From DATJPR01 sp963752915 (GTDB taxonomy: Bacteria; Bacteroidota; Ignavibacteria; UBA10030; UBA6906), in NCBI GenBank assembly GCA_963752915.1, contig CAVVZZ010000015.1, positions 310,001-374,000 on the forward strand: a DNA stretch of 64,000 nucleotides, given 5' to 3'. Both the position numbers and the translations under genes were made by a program. This document shows, piece after piece, positions 25,860 to 34,768 of the stretch. Every line of letters starts with the position of its first letter. Positions within the stretch are counted from its first letter, which is position 1. Under the pieces are notes generated by a model. It was not told the DNA's origin, made no database searches, and was given only the letters and a program-made list of their open reading frames with translations.

Positions 25860-27476
25860 ATGCGAAAGCGTTTTTCTATCGGCACGCTGCTGGGCGTGAT
25901 TGTGCTGAGTCTGGGGACAGGTGCCATGCTGAATCATGTGCTCTCCGCCGACAGCATTTATGACCAGATAACGAAATTCCAGGACGTTCTGAGCATTACG
26001 CAAAAGAACTACGTCGACAACATCGATCCGCAGAAATTGACCGAGGCGGCAATCACCGGGCTGCTGGGGCAACTGGACCCGCATTCCGTGTACATCCCTG
26101 CGAGTCAGATGCAGCGGGTGACCGAAGAATTCCAGGGGAGTTTCGAGGGAATCGGGATTGAGTTTCAGGTCCTGAACGATACACTGATGGTGGTGTCTCC
26201 GGTAGTCGGCGGGCCCAGCGAGGCGCTCGGGATCCTCGGCGGCGATAAAATTGTGAAGATCAATGATTCCTCCTGCGTCGGGATCACGCAGGACGGGGTC
26301 CAGAAAAAACTCCGCGGCCCAAAAGGGACCCATGTCAAGGTGACGATCGTCAGGGCGGGGATTTCAAACCCCCTCGATTTCGACATCATCCGCGACAATA
26401 TCCCGATCTATACCGTCGACGCTTCATACATGGTCGATGATCAGACCGGCTACGTCAGCGTTTCCCGTTTCGCCGCAACGACGCACGATGAATTCGTTGA
26501 AGCGATGACAAGACTCAAGGCGGCAGGGATGAAGCGGATGGTTCTTGACCTCCGGCAAAATGCCGGCGGCTACCTGGAACAGGCGTTCAAGATGGTGGAT
26601 GAATTGATGCCCGGAGACCGGAAGATCGTCTATACGAAGGGAAGACGATCCGAATTCGACGAAGAGTATGTCTCGTCGGGGACCGGGAAGTATACGAACG
26701 TTCCTCTCATTATTCTCGTCAACAACGCGTCGGCATCTGCCAGCGAAATCGTCGCGGGGGCGATCCAGGACTGGGACCGGGGACTTATCGTGGGCGAGAC
26801 GACGTTTGGGAAGGGGCTCGTGCAGCGGCAGTATATGCTTCGTGACGGATCCGCGTTCCGGTTGACGACGGCCCGGTACTACACTCCGAGCGGCCGTCTC
26901 ATCCAGCGGCCGTACGACCACGACAGGGCGAATTACGCCCGGGAAGCGTTCGAGCGGACGGAAGTCGAGGGAGAGAACATCACCCACACCGAAGAGCGCG
27001 ATTCGACGCGGCCGAAGTTCAAGACGATGGGCGGTCGCGTGGTCTATGGCGGGGGCGGGATTACGCCCGACTACATCGTGAAGGCGGAACGGCTCAACGA
27101 ATATACTGTCCAACTGCGCAGCCACAATGTCTTTCCGCAATTTGCGAACCGCTATCTCGAACAACATGGGAAGGACCTGCGCCAGCAGTACGGGAAGGAT
27201 TGCGCCCGGTTTGTGAAAGACTTCGAGATCACCCAACCCATGCTCGATCAGATCGTTGCGCTCGGCAAGGACCAGAAAGTGGAGTTCCGGGACTCTTCGT
27301 ACCGGCAGGACCTCCACTTCATCAAGGCGTTCGCCAAGGCCTACATTGCGCGGAGCCTGTTCGGAAACGAAGGGAGTTCCCGGACCATCCTCCGAGAGGA
27401 CAACCAATTCGAGAAGGCGATGTCGCTCTTTGATGAGGCGGAACGCATTAACGCGCATATGACCAGCCTCCACTAA
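25860..27476 (+). CDS. S41 C-terminal processing peptidase
   Basis: CtpA-type periplasmic protease of 538 residues. A signal anchor (RFSIGTLLGVIVLSLGTGAML) is followed by a helical region and a PDZ domain (FEGIGIEFQVLNDTLMVV). The S41 catalytic core has Ser in ASASASEIVAGAI and Lys in GETTFGKGLVQ, the Ser/Lys dyad. A C-terminal extension of about 140 residues follows the core. ATG 25860 has an SD (GAGGGAG) immediately upstream and begins the signal peptide; an upstream GTG at 25824 is less likely. A DUF3108 gene follows after 12 nt. Confidence 0.92.
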   Translation: MRKRFSIGTLLGVIVLSLGTGAMLNHVLSADSIYDQITKFQDVLSITQKNYVDNIDPQKLTEAAITGLLGQLDPHSVYIPASQMQRVTEEFQGSFEGIGIEFQVLNDTLMVVSPVVGGPSEALGILGGDKIVKINDSSCVGITQDGVQKKLRGPKGTHVKVTIVRAGISNPLDFDIIRDNIPIYTVDASYMVDDQTGYVSVSRFAATTHDEFVEAMTRLKAAGMKRMVLDLRQNAGGYLEQAFKMVDELMPGDRKIVYTKGRRSEFDEEYVSSGTGKYTNVPLIILVNNASASASEIVAGAIQDWDRGLIVGETTFGKGLVQRQYMLRDGSAFRLTTARYYTPSGRLIQRPYDHDRANYAREAFERTEVEGENITHTEERDSTRPKFKTMGGRVVYGGGGITPDYIVKAERLNEYTVQLRSHNVFPQFANRYLEQHGKDLRQQYGKDCARFVKDFEITQPMLDQIVALGKDQKVEFRDSSYRQDLHFIKAFAKAYIARSLFGNEGSSRTILREDNQFEKAMSLFDEAERINAHMTSLH

Positions 27477-27488
27477 CTCCAAGAGCCC

Positions 27489-28292
27489 GTGCAATCCATA
27501 CAGCGATATCTCGCCGGCCTCCTGTTGTCCGCGTCGCTCATTCCGTTGGCGGCGCGTGCTCAGTCGCCCGCTGAAGCTCATGTCTTCCAGGTCGGAGAAG
27601 ATCTCGTCTACAATGTCCGGTACGGACCGTTCGATCTCGGGTCGGTGCGGATCCTCACGCTTCGGCGCGAAGAGATCCCGCAACATCTTGTCTTCTATGC
27701 CAAGGCCCTGATCAACTCGTACCCGAAAGTCCCGTTTGTCGATTTGCACGCGACCTACGAAAGCTATATCGACACGATGATGTACTCGCACCAGTTTATC
27801 GGAAAACTGAAGCAGGACGATTGGTGGAGTTTCTCCCGGTACACGTTCGACTACGATCGCAAGCGGGCGGTGCTGGAAAAGGGGGAACGCGATACCATCG
27901 TCTCCAAGCGGGACACCATTGCGCTCGACCAGGTCTTCGAGGACGGGCTTTCCTTGTTCTTTACGGCTAGGGCAGACCTCTTGAGCGGCCAGTCGAAGAC
28001 GATCCCCACATTGATCAATGAACAAAAAGTTACGACCCGGATTAATTTCTCCGGGAAGCGCGAGCCTGTCGAAGTCGATGCGGTCGATTACCCGATCGAC
28101 GCGGTGAAATTTGAAGGGACTGCGGATTTCGTCGGCATCTTCGGATTGACCGGCGATTTCGAGGGGTGGTTCAGCAACGATGAGGCCCGGGTCCCGATTA
28201 TGGCGAAGATGAAGGTCATCCTCGGAAGTGTGACGATCGAGCTGATGCAGTGGAAGAGGGCAGGGTGGACGCCTCCGCGCGTGAAAGGATAG
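27489..28292 (+). CDS. DUF3108 secreted protein
   Basis: A 267-residue protein with a signal peptide cleaved after ...LAARA and then the DUF3108 pattern (FQVGEDLVYNVRYGPFDLGSVRI ... DQVFEDGLSLFFTARADL). The fold is predicted all-beta and periplasmic or outer-membrane associated. Family function is unknown. GTG start, 12 nt after ctpA. The end is followed 3 nt later by the carbonic anhydrase-like gene. Confidence 0.82.
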   Translation: MQSIQRYLAGLLLSASLIPLAARAQSPAEAHVFQVGEDLVYNVRYGPFDLGSVRILTLRREEIPQHLVFYAKALINSYPKVPFVDLHATYESYIDTMMYSHQFIGKLKQDDWWSFSRYTFDYDRKRAVLEKGERDTIVSKRDTIALDQVFEDGLSLFFTARADLLSGQSKTIPTLINEQKVTTRINFSGKREPVEVDAVDYPIDAVKFEGTADFVGIFGLTGDFEGWFSNDEARVPIMAKMKVILGSVTIELMQWKRAGWTPPRVKG

Positions 28293-28295
28293 GCG

Positions 28296-28814
28296 ATGCC
28301 GCTGATCCCGCACCACGGGGTTCGCCCGAGCCTTGGTCCCTCCGTCTTTGTCGCCGACGGTGCCATGGTGATCGGTGACGTGCGCCTGGGGAAGGAGGCG
28401 AGCGTGTGGTTCAACGCTGTCTTGCGGGGGGACATCAATCGGATCGCGATCGGCGAGAGGACGAACATTCAGGATGGATCGGTGATCCATGTGACCCATG
28501 ACCTGCCTGCGATCGTGGAAAACGGGGTGACCGTCGGTCATCTTGCCATGATCCACGGATGTACGATACACGATCGCTGTCTTGTCGGAATGCATGCCGT
28601 CGTGCTCGACGGGGCGGTTGTCGGACCGGACGCGATCGTTGCCGCGGGCTCCGTGGTGAAAGAGAAGTTTGTTGTGCCTCCCGGAGTGTTGGTTGCGGGG
28701 GTGCCGGCCCGCGTTGTACGCGAGCTTACCGTGGAAGAGCGCGAGGCGCTCGTGCAGTCGGCAGATCAGTACGTCGCCTATGCAGGGAGCTTTTTCTCCC
28801 CCTCCCGTTCATGA
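28296..28814 (+). CDS. gamma-carbonic anhydrase-like hexapeptide protein
   Basis: Left-handed beta-helix protein of 172 residues. Hexapeptide repeats (SVWFNAVLRGDINRIAIG) carry the zinc-ligand pattern His in SVIHVTHDL and His in VTVGHLAMIHGC, matching the three-His site of YrdA/PaaY-type gamma-carbonic anhydrases. A trimer is expected. Many YrdA-like members lack measurable activity, so the enzyme call is tentative. It lies 3 nt after the DUF3108 gene. Confidence 0.87.
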   Translation: MPLIPHHGVRPSLGPSVFVADGAMVIGDVRLGKEASVWFNAVLRGDINRIAIGERTNIQDGSVIHVTHDLPAIVENGVTVGHLAMIHGCTIHDRCLVGMHAVVLDGAVVGPDAIVAAGSVVKEKFVVPPGVLVAGVPARVVRELTVEEREALVQSADQYVAYAGSFFSPSRS

Positions 28815-28881
28815 CGGCGAGCAGACGATCGGGGCCGGCTCAGGTTTTGTCGCTGACGTGCACTGAACAAAGGACGTACGC

Positions 28882-29778
28882 ATGCTGATTCGCTTCTGGG
28901 GGACACGCGGTTCTCTTCCCACCCCCGGTCCGAAGACGGTCCGCTACGGCGGGAACACACCCTGCGTGGAAGTCCGTCTGTCGCACGACAACCTCGTGAT
29001 TTTCGATGCCGGGACCGGGATCCGTGATCTCGGTGATACGCTGACTGCGCGGGGGGAATCGGTGAAGGCGTTCATCGCGATCAGCCACCCGCACTGGGAT
29101 CACATCCAGGGATTTCCTTTTTTTAAGCCCGCATTTATTTCCGGCAATGAGTTCACCGTGATCGGCCCGCAGACCAAGGGTCTCACCCTGCGGACTGCCA
29201 TCGCCTCGCAGATGAACAAGGTCTTCTTCCCGATCCAGCTGAGCGAGCTGAAGGCAAAAATCAAATTTCTGCCGATCCGGGAACAGACGCTCCCCATCTT
29301 TGACGCGACGCTGTCGTCGCTGTATGTGAACCACCCCGCCTTCGCGGTCGGGTATCGCCTCAACGCAGGCAACCACTCCATCGTGTACATCAGCGACAAC
29401 GAGCCATTCGACCGCGAGTTCGCGCGCTCGTTGCGCAATGTCGAAAAGCACATCGTGGACCGCTACCTTGCGGTACGCGGAGATCCCAATCGCCGTGTGA
29501 TCGATTTCGCGCGCGGCGCGGACATCCTCATCCACGACACCACGTACACACCCGAAGAGTACGTCAGCCATGTGGGGTGGGGACACTCGCATTACCTGTT
29601 TTCGCTTTCGGTTGCGGAACAGGCGGGGGTCAAGAAGCTGGTGCTCTTCCACCATGATCCGGGCCATGACGACGACAAAATCGATGAGATTGTCCTCAAG
29701 TGCCGGAATGAGATCCGCATGCGTCATCATGCGTTTGAATGCGTCGCCGCAGCCGAAGGAATGGAGCTCGAGTGGTAG
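28882..29778 (+). CDS. MBL-fold metallo-hydrolase (RNase Z-like)
   Basis: A 298-residue metallo-beta-lactamase fold starting LIRFWGTRGSLPTPGP. The metal motif HPHWDHIQG fits HxHxDH. Later ligands are in YISDNEPF (Asp) and GWGHSHY (His). The opening strand and Gly-rich start are typical of phosphodiesterase-like or RNase Z-like subfamilies. The substrate is unknown. A strong promoter for the next unit begins 14 nt after the stop. Confidence 0.85.
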   Translation: MLIRFWGTRGSLPTPGPKTVRYGGNTPCVEVRLSHDNLVIFDAGTGIRDLGDTLTARGESVKAFIAISHPHWDHIQGFPFFKPAFISGNEFTVIGPQTKGLTLRTAIASQMNKVFFPIQLSELKAKIKFLPIREQTLPIFDATLSSLYVNHPAFAVGYRLNAGNHSIVYISDNEPFDREFARSLRNVEKHIVDRYLAVRGDPNRRVIDFARGADILIHDTTYTPEEYVSHVGWGHSHYLFSLSVAEQAGVKKLVLFHHDPGHDDDKIDEIVLKCRNEIRMRHHAFECVAAAEGMELEW

Positions 29779-29791
29779 GTGGTGCTATTTC

Positions 29792-29820
29792 TTGACAATC
29801 ACTCCTGATGTGGGTATATT
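29792..29820 (+). promoter_or_regulatory. near-consensus sigma70-like promoter
   Basis: TTGACA (29792-29797) and TATATT (29815-29820) are separated by 17 bp. They are the same boxes and spacing as at 9308. Transcription would start near 29827, leaving a leader of about 168 nt before the next annotated gene. Confidence 0.7.
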
Positions 29821-29839
29821 TTCGGCAGGTGATCGCACC

Positions 29840-29914
29840 ATGAGATCGCGCAGCGAACATCGAACCGCGGCAACATCAACAGTGGTGGAGGTTTGCCTGC
29901 ATTTGTCACTCTGA
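29840..29914 (+). other. possible 24-codon leader ORF
   Basis: ATG 29840 to TGA 29912-29914 encodes MRSRSEHRTAATSTVVEVCL plus four residues. It lies between the promoter at 29792 and the terminator-like hairpin at 29922. The SD is poor and codons show no amino-acid run of the type seen in classical attenuators, so translation is uncertain. Confidence 0.25.
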
Positions 29915-29921
29915 GCAGCAG

Positions 29922-29948
29922 CCCCGGTAGCACGCAAGCCGGGGTTTT
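29922..29948 (+). terminator. terminator-like hairpin inside the leader of 29995-30477
   Basis: CCCCGG (29922-29927) pairs with CCGGGG (29939-29944) around an 11-nt loop, followed by TTTT. It lies between a strong promoter and the next gene, so it is either an attenuator or the end of a roughly 120-nt small RNA. Confidence 0.5.
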
Positions 29949-29994
29949 GTGTTTTCGGCGTCGATCGCCGTTCGAGAATTGTCCGAGGGTCAAC

Positions 29995-30477
29995 ATGTCC
30001 TCCGTCTTCAAAGCATCGGATATCAGAAAGCTGGAAAAACTGTTCGGGGTTCCTGCGAAGCCGATGGGAGTGAATTATCGGTTCGAGCTTGCGCTCGATG
30101 ACCCGGCGAGAAAGACGGCGCTGGAGTTGTATCCCAACATGCGGATCGGTGCAGGCAAGGGGGATCTGGTCTCCGTCTACACCGTCAACGCGCACCTGCA
30201 ACTGCACTTCTGTTCCGGGTATGTCGTGAGCGACATCCTGGGCGAGGTGACGTTCGTCGGGGAGCACGACGGGAAGCTCTCGGGTCTGATCGTCGAGAAG
30301 CAGGGGGGATGTTCCCTCTTCGCGAACGTGGATCGTGCCCTGGTGTCGGGAGATTTCACGAGGCTCGGTCCCGAAGTCATGCTCTCGGGCATCGCGTTGT
30401 CTCTGACCGACGGTATTCTCGGGCGTCCGCGCCCGAACGAAAAAAAGAAACGGCGCAAAGCAGGCGTGCGGTCATGA
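29995..30477 (+). CDS. unrecognised 160-residue protein upstream of ybeY
   Basis: I do not recognise the family. The product starts MSSVFKASDIRKLEKLFGVP, has no signal peptide or membrane helix, and looks alpha/beta with alternating hydrophobic strands (LVSVYTVNAHLQLHFCSGYVV, KLSGLIVEKQGGCSLF). It ends in a strongly basic tail (PNEKKKRRKAGVRS), suggesting nucleic-acid or ribosome contact. ATG 29995 has a GAGGG SD about 6 nt upstream. The stop overlaps the ybeY ATG by 4 nt, so it belongs to the ybeY-smg-topA operon. Codon use resembles its neighbours. Confidence 0.7.
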   Translation: MSSVFKASDIRKLEKLFGVPAKPMGVNYRFELALDDPARKTALELYPNMRIGAGKGDLVSVYTVNAHLQLHFCSGYVVSDILGEVTFVGEHDGKLSGLIVEKQGGCSLFANVDRALVSGDFTRLGPEVMLSGIALSLTDGILGRPRPNEKKKRRKAGVRS

Positions 30478-30911
30478 TCGCGGTGACCGTCCACAACGCT
30501 CATCGGACGCGGCGTGTGGAGAGGGGAAGGGTGGAAGGAATGGTCAGGGATCTCCTGCGGCGTGAGAAGATGCGCTCGGCATCGGTCTCCGTCGTCTTTA
30601 CCGACGACCGTTTGTCGCGGAGGATCAACAGAAAGTTCTTCCGGCATGACCGTCCCACAGACGTCATGAGCTTTCCGCTCGAGGAACGGGGGCCGATCGA
30701 AGGGGAGGTGTATGTGAACCTCGATCAGGCGGCCAGGCAGTCTCGGACATACCGTGTAACCCTCGCCAACGAAACGGCACGGCTGGTGATCCACGGCACC
30801 CTCCATCTGCTTGGCTATGACGATCTTCGGGGGAGGGCCGCGAAACTGATGAAGGAGCGGGAAGATTTGTATGTCGGCCTCCTGGCCGAGAAGGACTATT
30901 CCGGAAGATGA
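30474..30911 (+). CDS. ybeY: rRNA maturation endoribonuclease YbeY
   Basis: YbeY is a metal-dependent endonuclease for 16S rRNA 3'-end maturation and ribosome quality control. The 145-residue protein has the family core TDVMSFPLEERGPIEGEVYV and the metal site VIHGTLHLLGYDD. The first two His of the H-x3-H motif are present; the third ligand position, His in proteobacteria, is Asp here (GYDD), a variant seen in related phyla. ATG 30474 overlaps the upstream stop by 4 nt and the downstream smg start lies inside its last codons. Confidence 0.9.
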   Translation: MIAVTVHNAHRTRRVERGRVEGMVRDLLRREKMRSASVSVVFTDDRLSRRINRKFFRHDRPTDVMSFPLEERGPIEGEVYVNLDQAARQSRTYRVTLANETARLVIHGTLHLLGYDDLRGRAAKLMKEREDLYVGLLAEKDYSGR

Positions 30912-31366
30912 AAGAAAAAGTCGTTGAAATTTTGATCTATCTGATGTCCGCGATTCAGGAGAACAAGCGGCTGAGCGATGTCGACCTCGATGATCTCCGC
31001 GACCAGGGCTATACCCAGACGGAAATCAGCGCGGCGTTCAGCTGGCTCTACGACAACCTGCCTGCGAGTCCGCCGGGGATGCAAGTCCCCGCCAAACCGT
31101 CGCTGGAGTCGCGCCGGTCCTTCCATGAAGCGGAAAAGGCCATGCTGTCAGCAGAGGGTCAGGGATATCTCATTCAGCTCGTTGAGCTCGGGCTCCTCAC
31201 GCAACACGACCTCGAAACAGTGATTGAGCGGGCGATGATGGCCGGGTATGAAAAGGTCTCGTTGCCTGAGTTGAGACAGATCGTTGCTACCGTACTCTTT
31301 GCGCGGGAACCCGGCAACGATCGCGCGGGACGGACAATGCTGAATAATGGGGATACGATTCACTGA
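30908..31366 (+). CDS. smg: Smg/DUF494 family protein
   Basis: A 152-residue protein matching Smg: KEKVVEILIYLMSAIQENKRL at the N-terminus, then a short acidic helix-rich core with ALSW-like FSWLYDNLP, and a C-terminal helical domain (LGLLTQHDLETVIERAMM). Smg is commonly found next to topA or dprA, as here. The molecular role is unresolved. It overlaps ybeY by 4 nt and shares a base with the topA start. Confidence 0.88.
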   Translation: MKEKVVEILIYLMSAIQENKRLSDVDLDDLRDQGYTQTEISAAFSWLYDNLPASPPGMQVPAKPSLESRRSFHEAEKAMLSAEGQGYLIQLVELGLLTQHDLETVIERAMMAGYEKVSLPELRQIVATVLFAREPGNDRAGRTMLNNGDTIH

Positions 31367-33733
31367 TGGCGAAACGGTCGAAGAAGAACACAGAACCACC
31401 CAAGTCTGCTGGCGGGGGCGACGCCCCTGCAACGACGCATCACACGCGGGCACGGAAAACGGTGCCCGATCCCGAAGGCCGCTCACTGGTGATCGTCGAG
31501 TCGCCCGCGAAGGCGAAGACGATCGGCAAATACCTCGGGTCGAATTTCGTCGTGGAAGCGTCGGTCGGCCACATTAAGAACCTTCCGAAGAGCAAGATCG
31601 GCGTCGACGTTGAAAATGGCTTTCAACCCGAGTACGAAACGATCAAAGGGAAAGACGACGTGATCGCCCGGCTCCGCGCCCATGCTTCGCATGCGAGCTC
31701 GGTGTTCATCGCGACCGACCCTGACCGTGAGGGCGAAGCCATCGCATGGCACATTGCGAGGGAAATCGATCACGCGAACGACCATGTGTACCGGGTCATG
31801 TTCCATGAGATCACCCAGCGCGGAATCTCCGAGGCGATGGCCAACCCGACCACGATCGATCAGTCGCTCGTCGATTCCCAACAGGCGCGCCGAGTCATGG
31901 ATCGTCTCGTGGGGTACAAAGTCTCGCCGTTCCTGTGGAAGACCGTCTACTACGGTCTCTCGGCAGGACGCGTCCAGTCAGTCGCGGTCAGACTGATCTG
32001 CGAGCGGGAAGAAGAGATCAACGCGTTTGTTCCCAGGGAATACTGGTCGATCGTCGCGGAATTCGCGACGCAGCAGAGCGAGCCGTTCCTTGCGAAATTA
32101 TTCAAGATCGCTGACCAGGACCCGGTCATCAATGACGGCACTGCCGCGCAGGGACACGTCGCATCGATCCAGTCGGAAGCCTTCCGCATCGATGACGTCC
32201 AGCGCAAACCTGTTCGTCGGAATCCCAATCCTCCGTTCATTACCAGCACCCTGCAGCAGGAGGCCGCGCGCCGCCTCCGTTTCCCCGCGAAACGGACGAT
32301 GATGCTCGCGCAGAAGCTGTACGAAGGCGTGGAGCTCGGAACGGAAGGCCGGGTCGGTTTGATCACGTACATGCGTACGGACTCCACGCGCCTGAGCGAT
32401 GATGCCGTGAGCGAGGTCCGCGACTATATCCAGTCGCAGTACGGGAAGGACTTCCTGCCGGAAGAGGCGCGGCAGTTCAAGAAGGGGAAGAGCTCGCAGG
32501 ACGCGCACGAGGCGATCCGCCCCACGTCGACAAAGTTCTCTCCAAAAGCCGTCCGGGAATACCTCGACAAGGAAATGTACGATCTGTACGAGTTGATCTG
32601 GAATCGGTTCGTCGCGTGTCAGATGAGCGCTGCAGTGTTCGAACAGATCACCGTCGATGTCCGGGGAGGGCAATATCTCTTCCGGGCCACGGATTCCGTC
32701 CCGCAATTCCGCGGGTTCCTCCAGGTCTACGACGACCTGGTGGATGAAGCAGAACGTCCTGAAAGCGATGAAGATCCTGTCTCACGCGTTCCCTCCAACG
32801 TGGCTGCAGGTGAGGACGCGCAGGTCCGCGACGTTCAGCCGCACCAGCATTTCACGAAACCGCCTGCGCGGTTCACGGAAAGCACGCTCGTGAAGGAGCT
32901 TGAATCACTGGGCATCGGGCGGCCGAGCACCTACGCGCTGATCGTGGACACGATTCAGGCGAGAAAATACGTCGTCCAGAAGGAACGGCGGCTGTACCCG
33001 ACGGAACTCGGGAAGGCGATCAACAAGATTCTCGTCGAGAACTTCCCCAAACTGTTCAATGTTGACGTTCACCGCGCAAATGGAGGAGGAACTCGACACC
33101 ATCGCATCGGGAAAACAAACGTATCTCCAGGTGATGGATGATTTCTACCGTCCGTTCATCACTTCGTTCGAGGGGGTGAACAAGCAGAGCGCAGCCATCA
33201 AGCGGTCACTTCAGGAAGCGACGGATGAGAAGTGCGAGCTGTGCGGCAAACCGATGATCATCAAGTGGGGGCGGAACGGCAGGTTCATGGCCTGCAGCGG
33301 ATATCCCGATTGCAAGAACACGAAGCCGTTGCCCGAGGAACAGGAGCAGTTCCGCCTGGCGTCGGGGATCAAATGCGATGTGTGCGGCGGGGACATGGTT
33401 GTGAAGGGGGGAAGGTTCGGTGCGTTCCTGGGGTGCTCCAATTACCCCACCTGCACGAATACGCGACCCATCGGCATCGGCGTGAAATGCCCGAAGTGCA
33501 AGCAGGGCGATATCATCGAACGCAAGACCAAGAGAAAACGAACGTTTTACGGGTGTTCGCGCTACCCGGATTGCGATTTTGCATCCTGGGACAGGCCCGT
33601 GGACCGTCCATGCGACACGTGCGGAAACCCCTACCTTGTCCAGAAATACACCCAGACCCGGGGAGAATATCTCACGTGCCCGTCATGCAAAGCGGAAATC
33701 GCGAAAGAGGAAAAGCAGGCGGCCAACGGATGA
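31366..33733 (+). CDS. topA: DNA topoisomerase I (one frameshift near 33075)
   Basis: Type IA topoisomerase that relaxes negative supercoils. The Toprim domain starts SLVIVESPAKAKTIGKYLG with acidic residues in ATDPDREGEAIAWH. The active-site Tyr is in GLITYMRTDSTRLS. The C-terminus carries four Cys4 zinc modules, beginning CELCGKP, CDVCGGD, CPKCKQG and CDTCGNP. Frame 1 covers residues up to LFNVD; the rest continues in frame 2 as FTAQMEEELDTIASGK. Removing one G near 33075 joins them exactly. The gene is essential in most bacteria and otherwise intact, so an error is likelier than loss. Confidence 0.92.
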
Positions 33734-33760
33734 TGACACGATAATCCCTCGTGGTGATGC

Positions 33761-34768
33761 ATGCACCAACAGGTGGCGGCATTTCTGCGGTACCTTGAAC
33801 AGGATCGGAATTATTCGCGACACACGGTGATCGCCTACCGGAAGGACCTGAACGCCTTCGATGCGTTTGTTTCAAGCGTTCAGGGATCCCCGGCGTGGGA
33901 TGCATCGCGCGTCGACCGTGGCGACCTCCGCACGTTTCTCGGGACGCTGGTGGAGCGCGGGTATGCCCGTAAAACGGTCGCGCGATACCTCGCCAGCGTT
34001 CGCTCATTCTACAGGTTTCTCCGTCGCACCCGTCAAATCGAGACGAATCCCACCGCCTCCCTTCCATCGCCGAAACTCGACAAGCGTCTTCCCCGGTTCT
34101 TTGACGAGCAGACCATGCTGCGCGCCCTGAACGCTATTGACCGCTCAACGCCCGACGGAAAGCGTTCGGCGGCCATCATCGAGCTCTTCTATAGTACGGG
34201 GATCCGGTTGAGCGAACTGACCGGCCTCAGGGCGGAAGAGATCGATTTTACGGGTCGGACCCTGAAGGTTTCGGGCAAGGGTCGCAAGGAACGGATCGTC
34301 CCCTTCGGCGAACATGCCGCCCAGGCGGTAACGGAGTATCTCGCCGTTCGCCGACCATCGCCGTATGGTGATCCGGGAACGGTCTTTCTTTCCCCGCGGG
34401 GAAAAGTCATGAGCCCCAAGGCAGTACACCGCATCGTCTCCACGGCTCTCGGGCGCGTGACCGATGCGGCAAAGCGAAGTCCACATACCCTCCGTCACAC
34501 CACCGCGACACTCCTACTTAATCGCGGCGCGGACCTCCAGGCTGTCCGCGAATTGCTGGGACACGCGAACCTTTCGACAACCCAGGTGTATACCCACGTC
34601 AGCGTGGACCGGCTCCGTCAACTCTATGCCCGTGCGCACCCTCGGGCACAAGTCGAACCAGGCACTGCAACAAAGGAGACCACGTATGCAGATCAAGATC
34701 ACGGCACGCAGGTTCCGCGCACGGGACGAGCTTCGGCAACACACCGTCGACGCGGTAAGCAAGCTTGA
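33761..34768 (+). CDS. tyrosine recombinase XerC/XerD
   Basis: Chromosome dimer-resolution recombinase. The N-terminal SAM-like domain (FLRYLEQDRNYSRHTVIAYR) precedes the catalytic domain with Arg in STGIRLSELTGL, Lys in SGKGRKERIVP, HTLRHTTATLL (HxxR), LLGHANLSTT and the nucleophile Tyr in TQVYTHVS. The family normally stops soon after RLRQLYARAHPRA. Here the frame continues about 39 codons and overlaps the hpf gene by 83 nt, which is unusual. XerC and XerD cannot be separated by eye. Position beside topA and hpf-hprK fits a housekeeping Xer, not a phage integrase. Confidence 0.9.
   Translation: MHQQVAAFLRYLEQDRNYSRHTVIAYRKDLNAFDAFVSSVQGSPAWDASRVDRGDLRTFLGTLVERGYARKTVARYLASVRSFYRFLRRTRQIETNPTASLPSPKLDKRLPRFFDEQTMLRALNAIDRSTPDGKRSAAIIELFYSTGIRLSELTGLRAEEIDFTGRTLKVSGKGRKERIVPFGEHAAQAVTEYLAVRRPSPYGDPGTVFLSPRGKVMSPKAVHRIVSTALGRVTDAAKRSPHTLRHTTATLLLNRGADLQAVRELLGHANLSTTQVYTHVSVDRLRQLYARAHPRAQVEPGTATKETTYADQDHGTQVPRTGRASATHRRRGKQA

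Noticed and set aside
26424..28595. 723-codon open frame on the minus strand opposite ctpA and DUF3108
   Set aside because: It is an antisense shadow of strongly conserved + strand genes, with no recognisable domains or SD of its own.
29827..29994. SRP RNA, 6S RNA or a known riboswitch in the leader
   Set aside because: The SRP tetraloop helix (GGAAG/GCAGC pattern), 6S open-complex bubble and known aptamer cores were not found by eye.
33761..34768. Phage or integron integrase
   Set aside because: Gene sits in a conserved housekeeping context (topA, hpf, hprK) with no att-like repeats, cargo or phage genes nearby.
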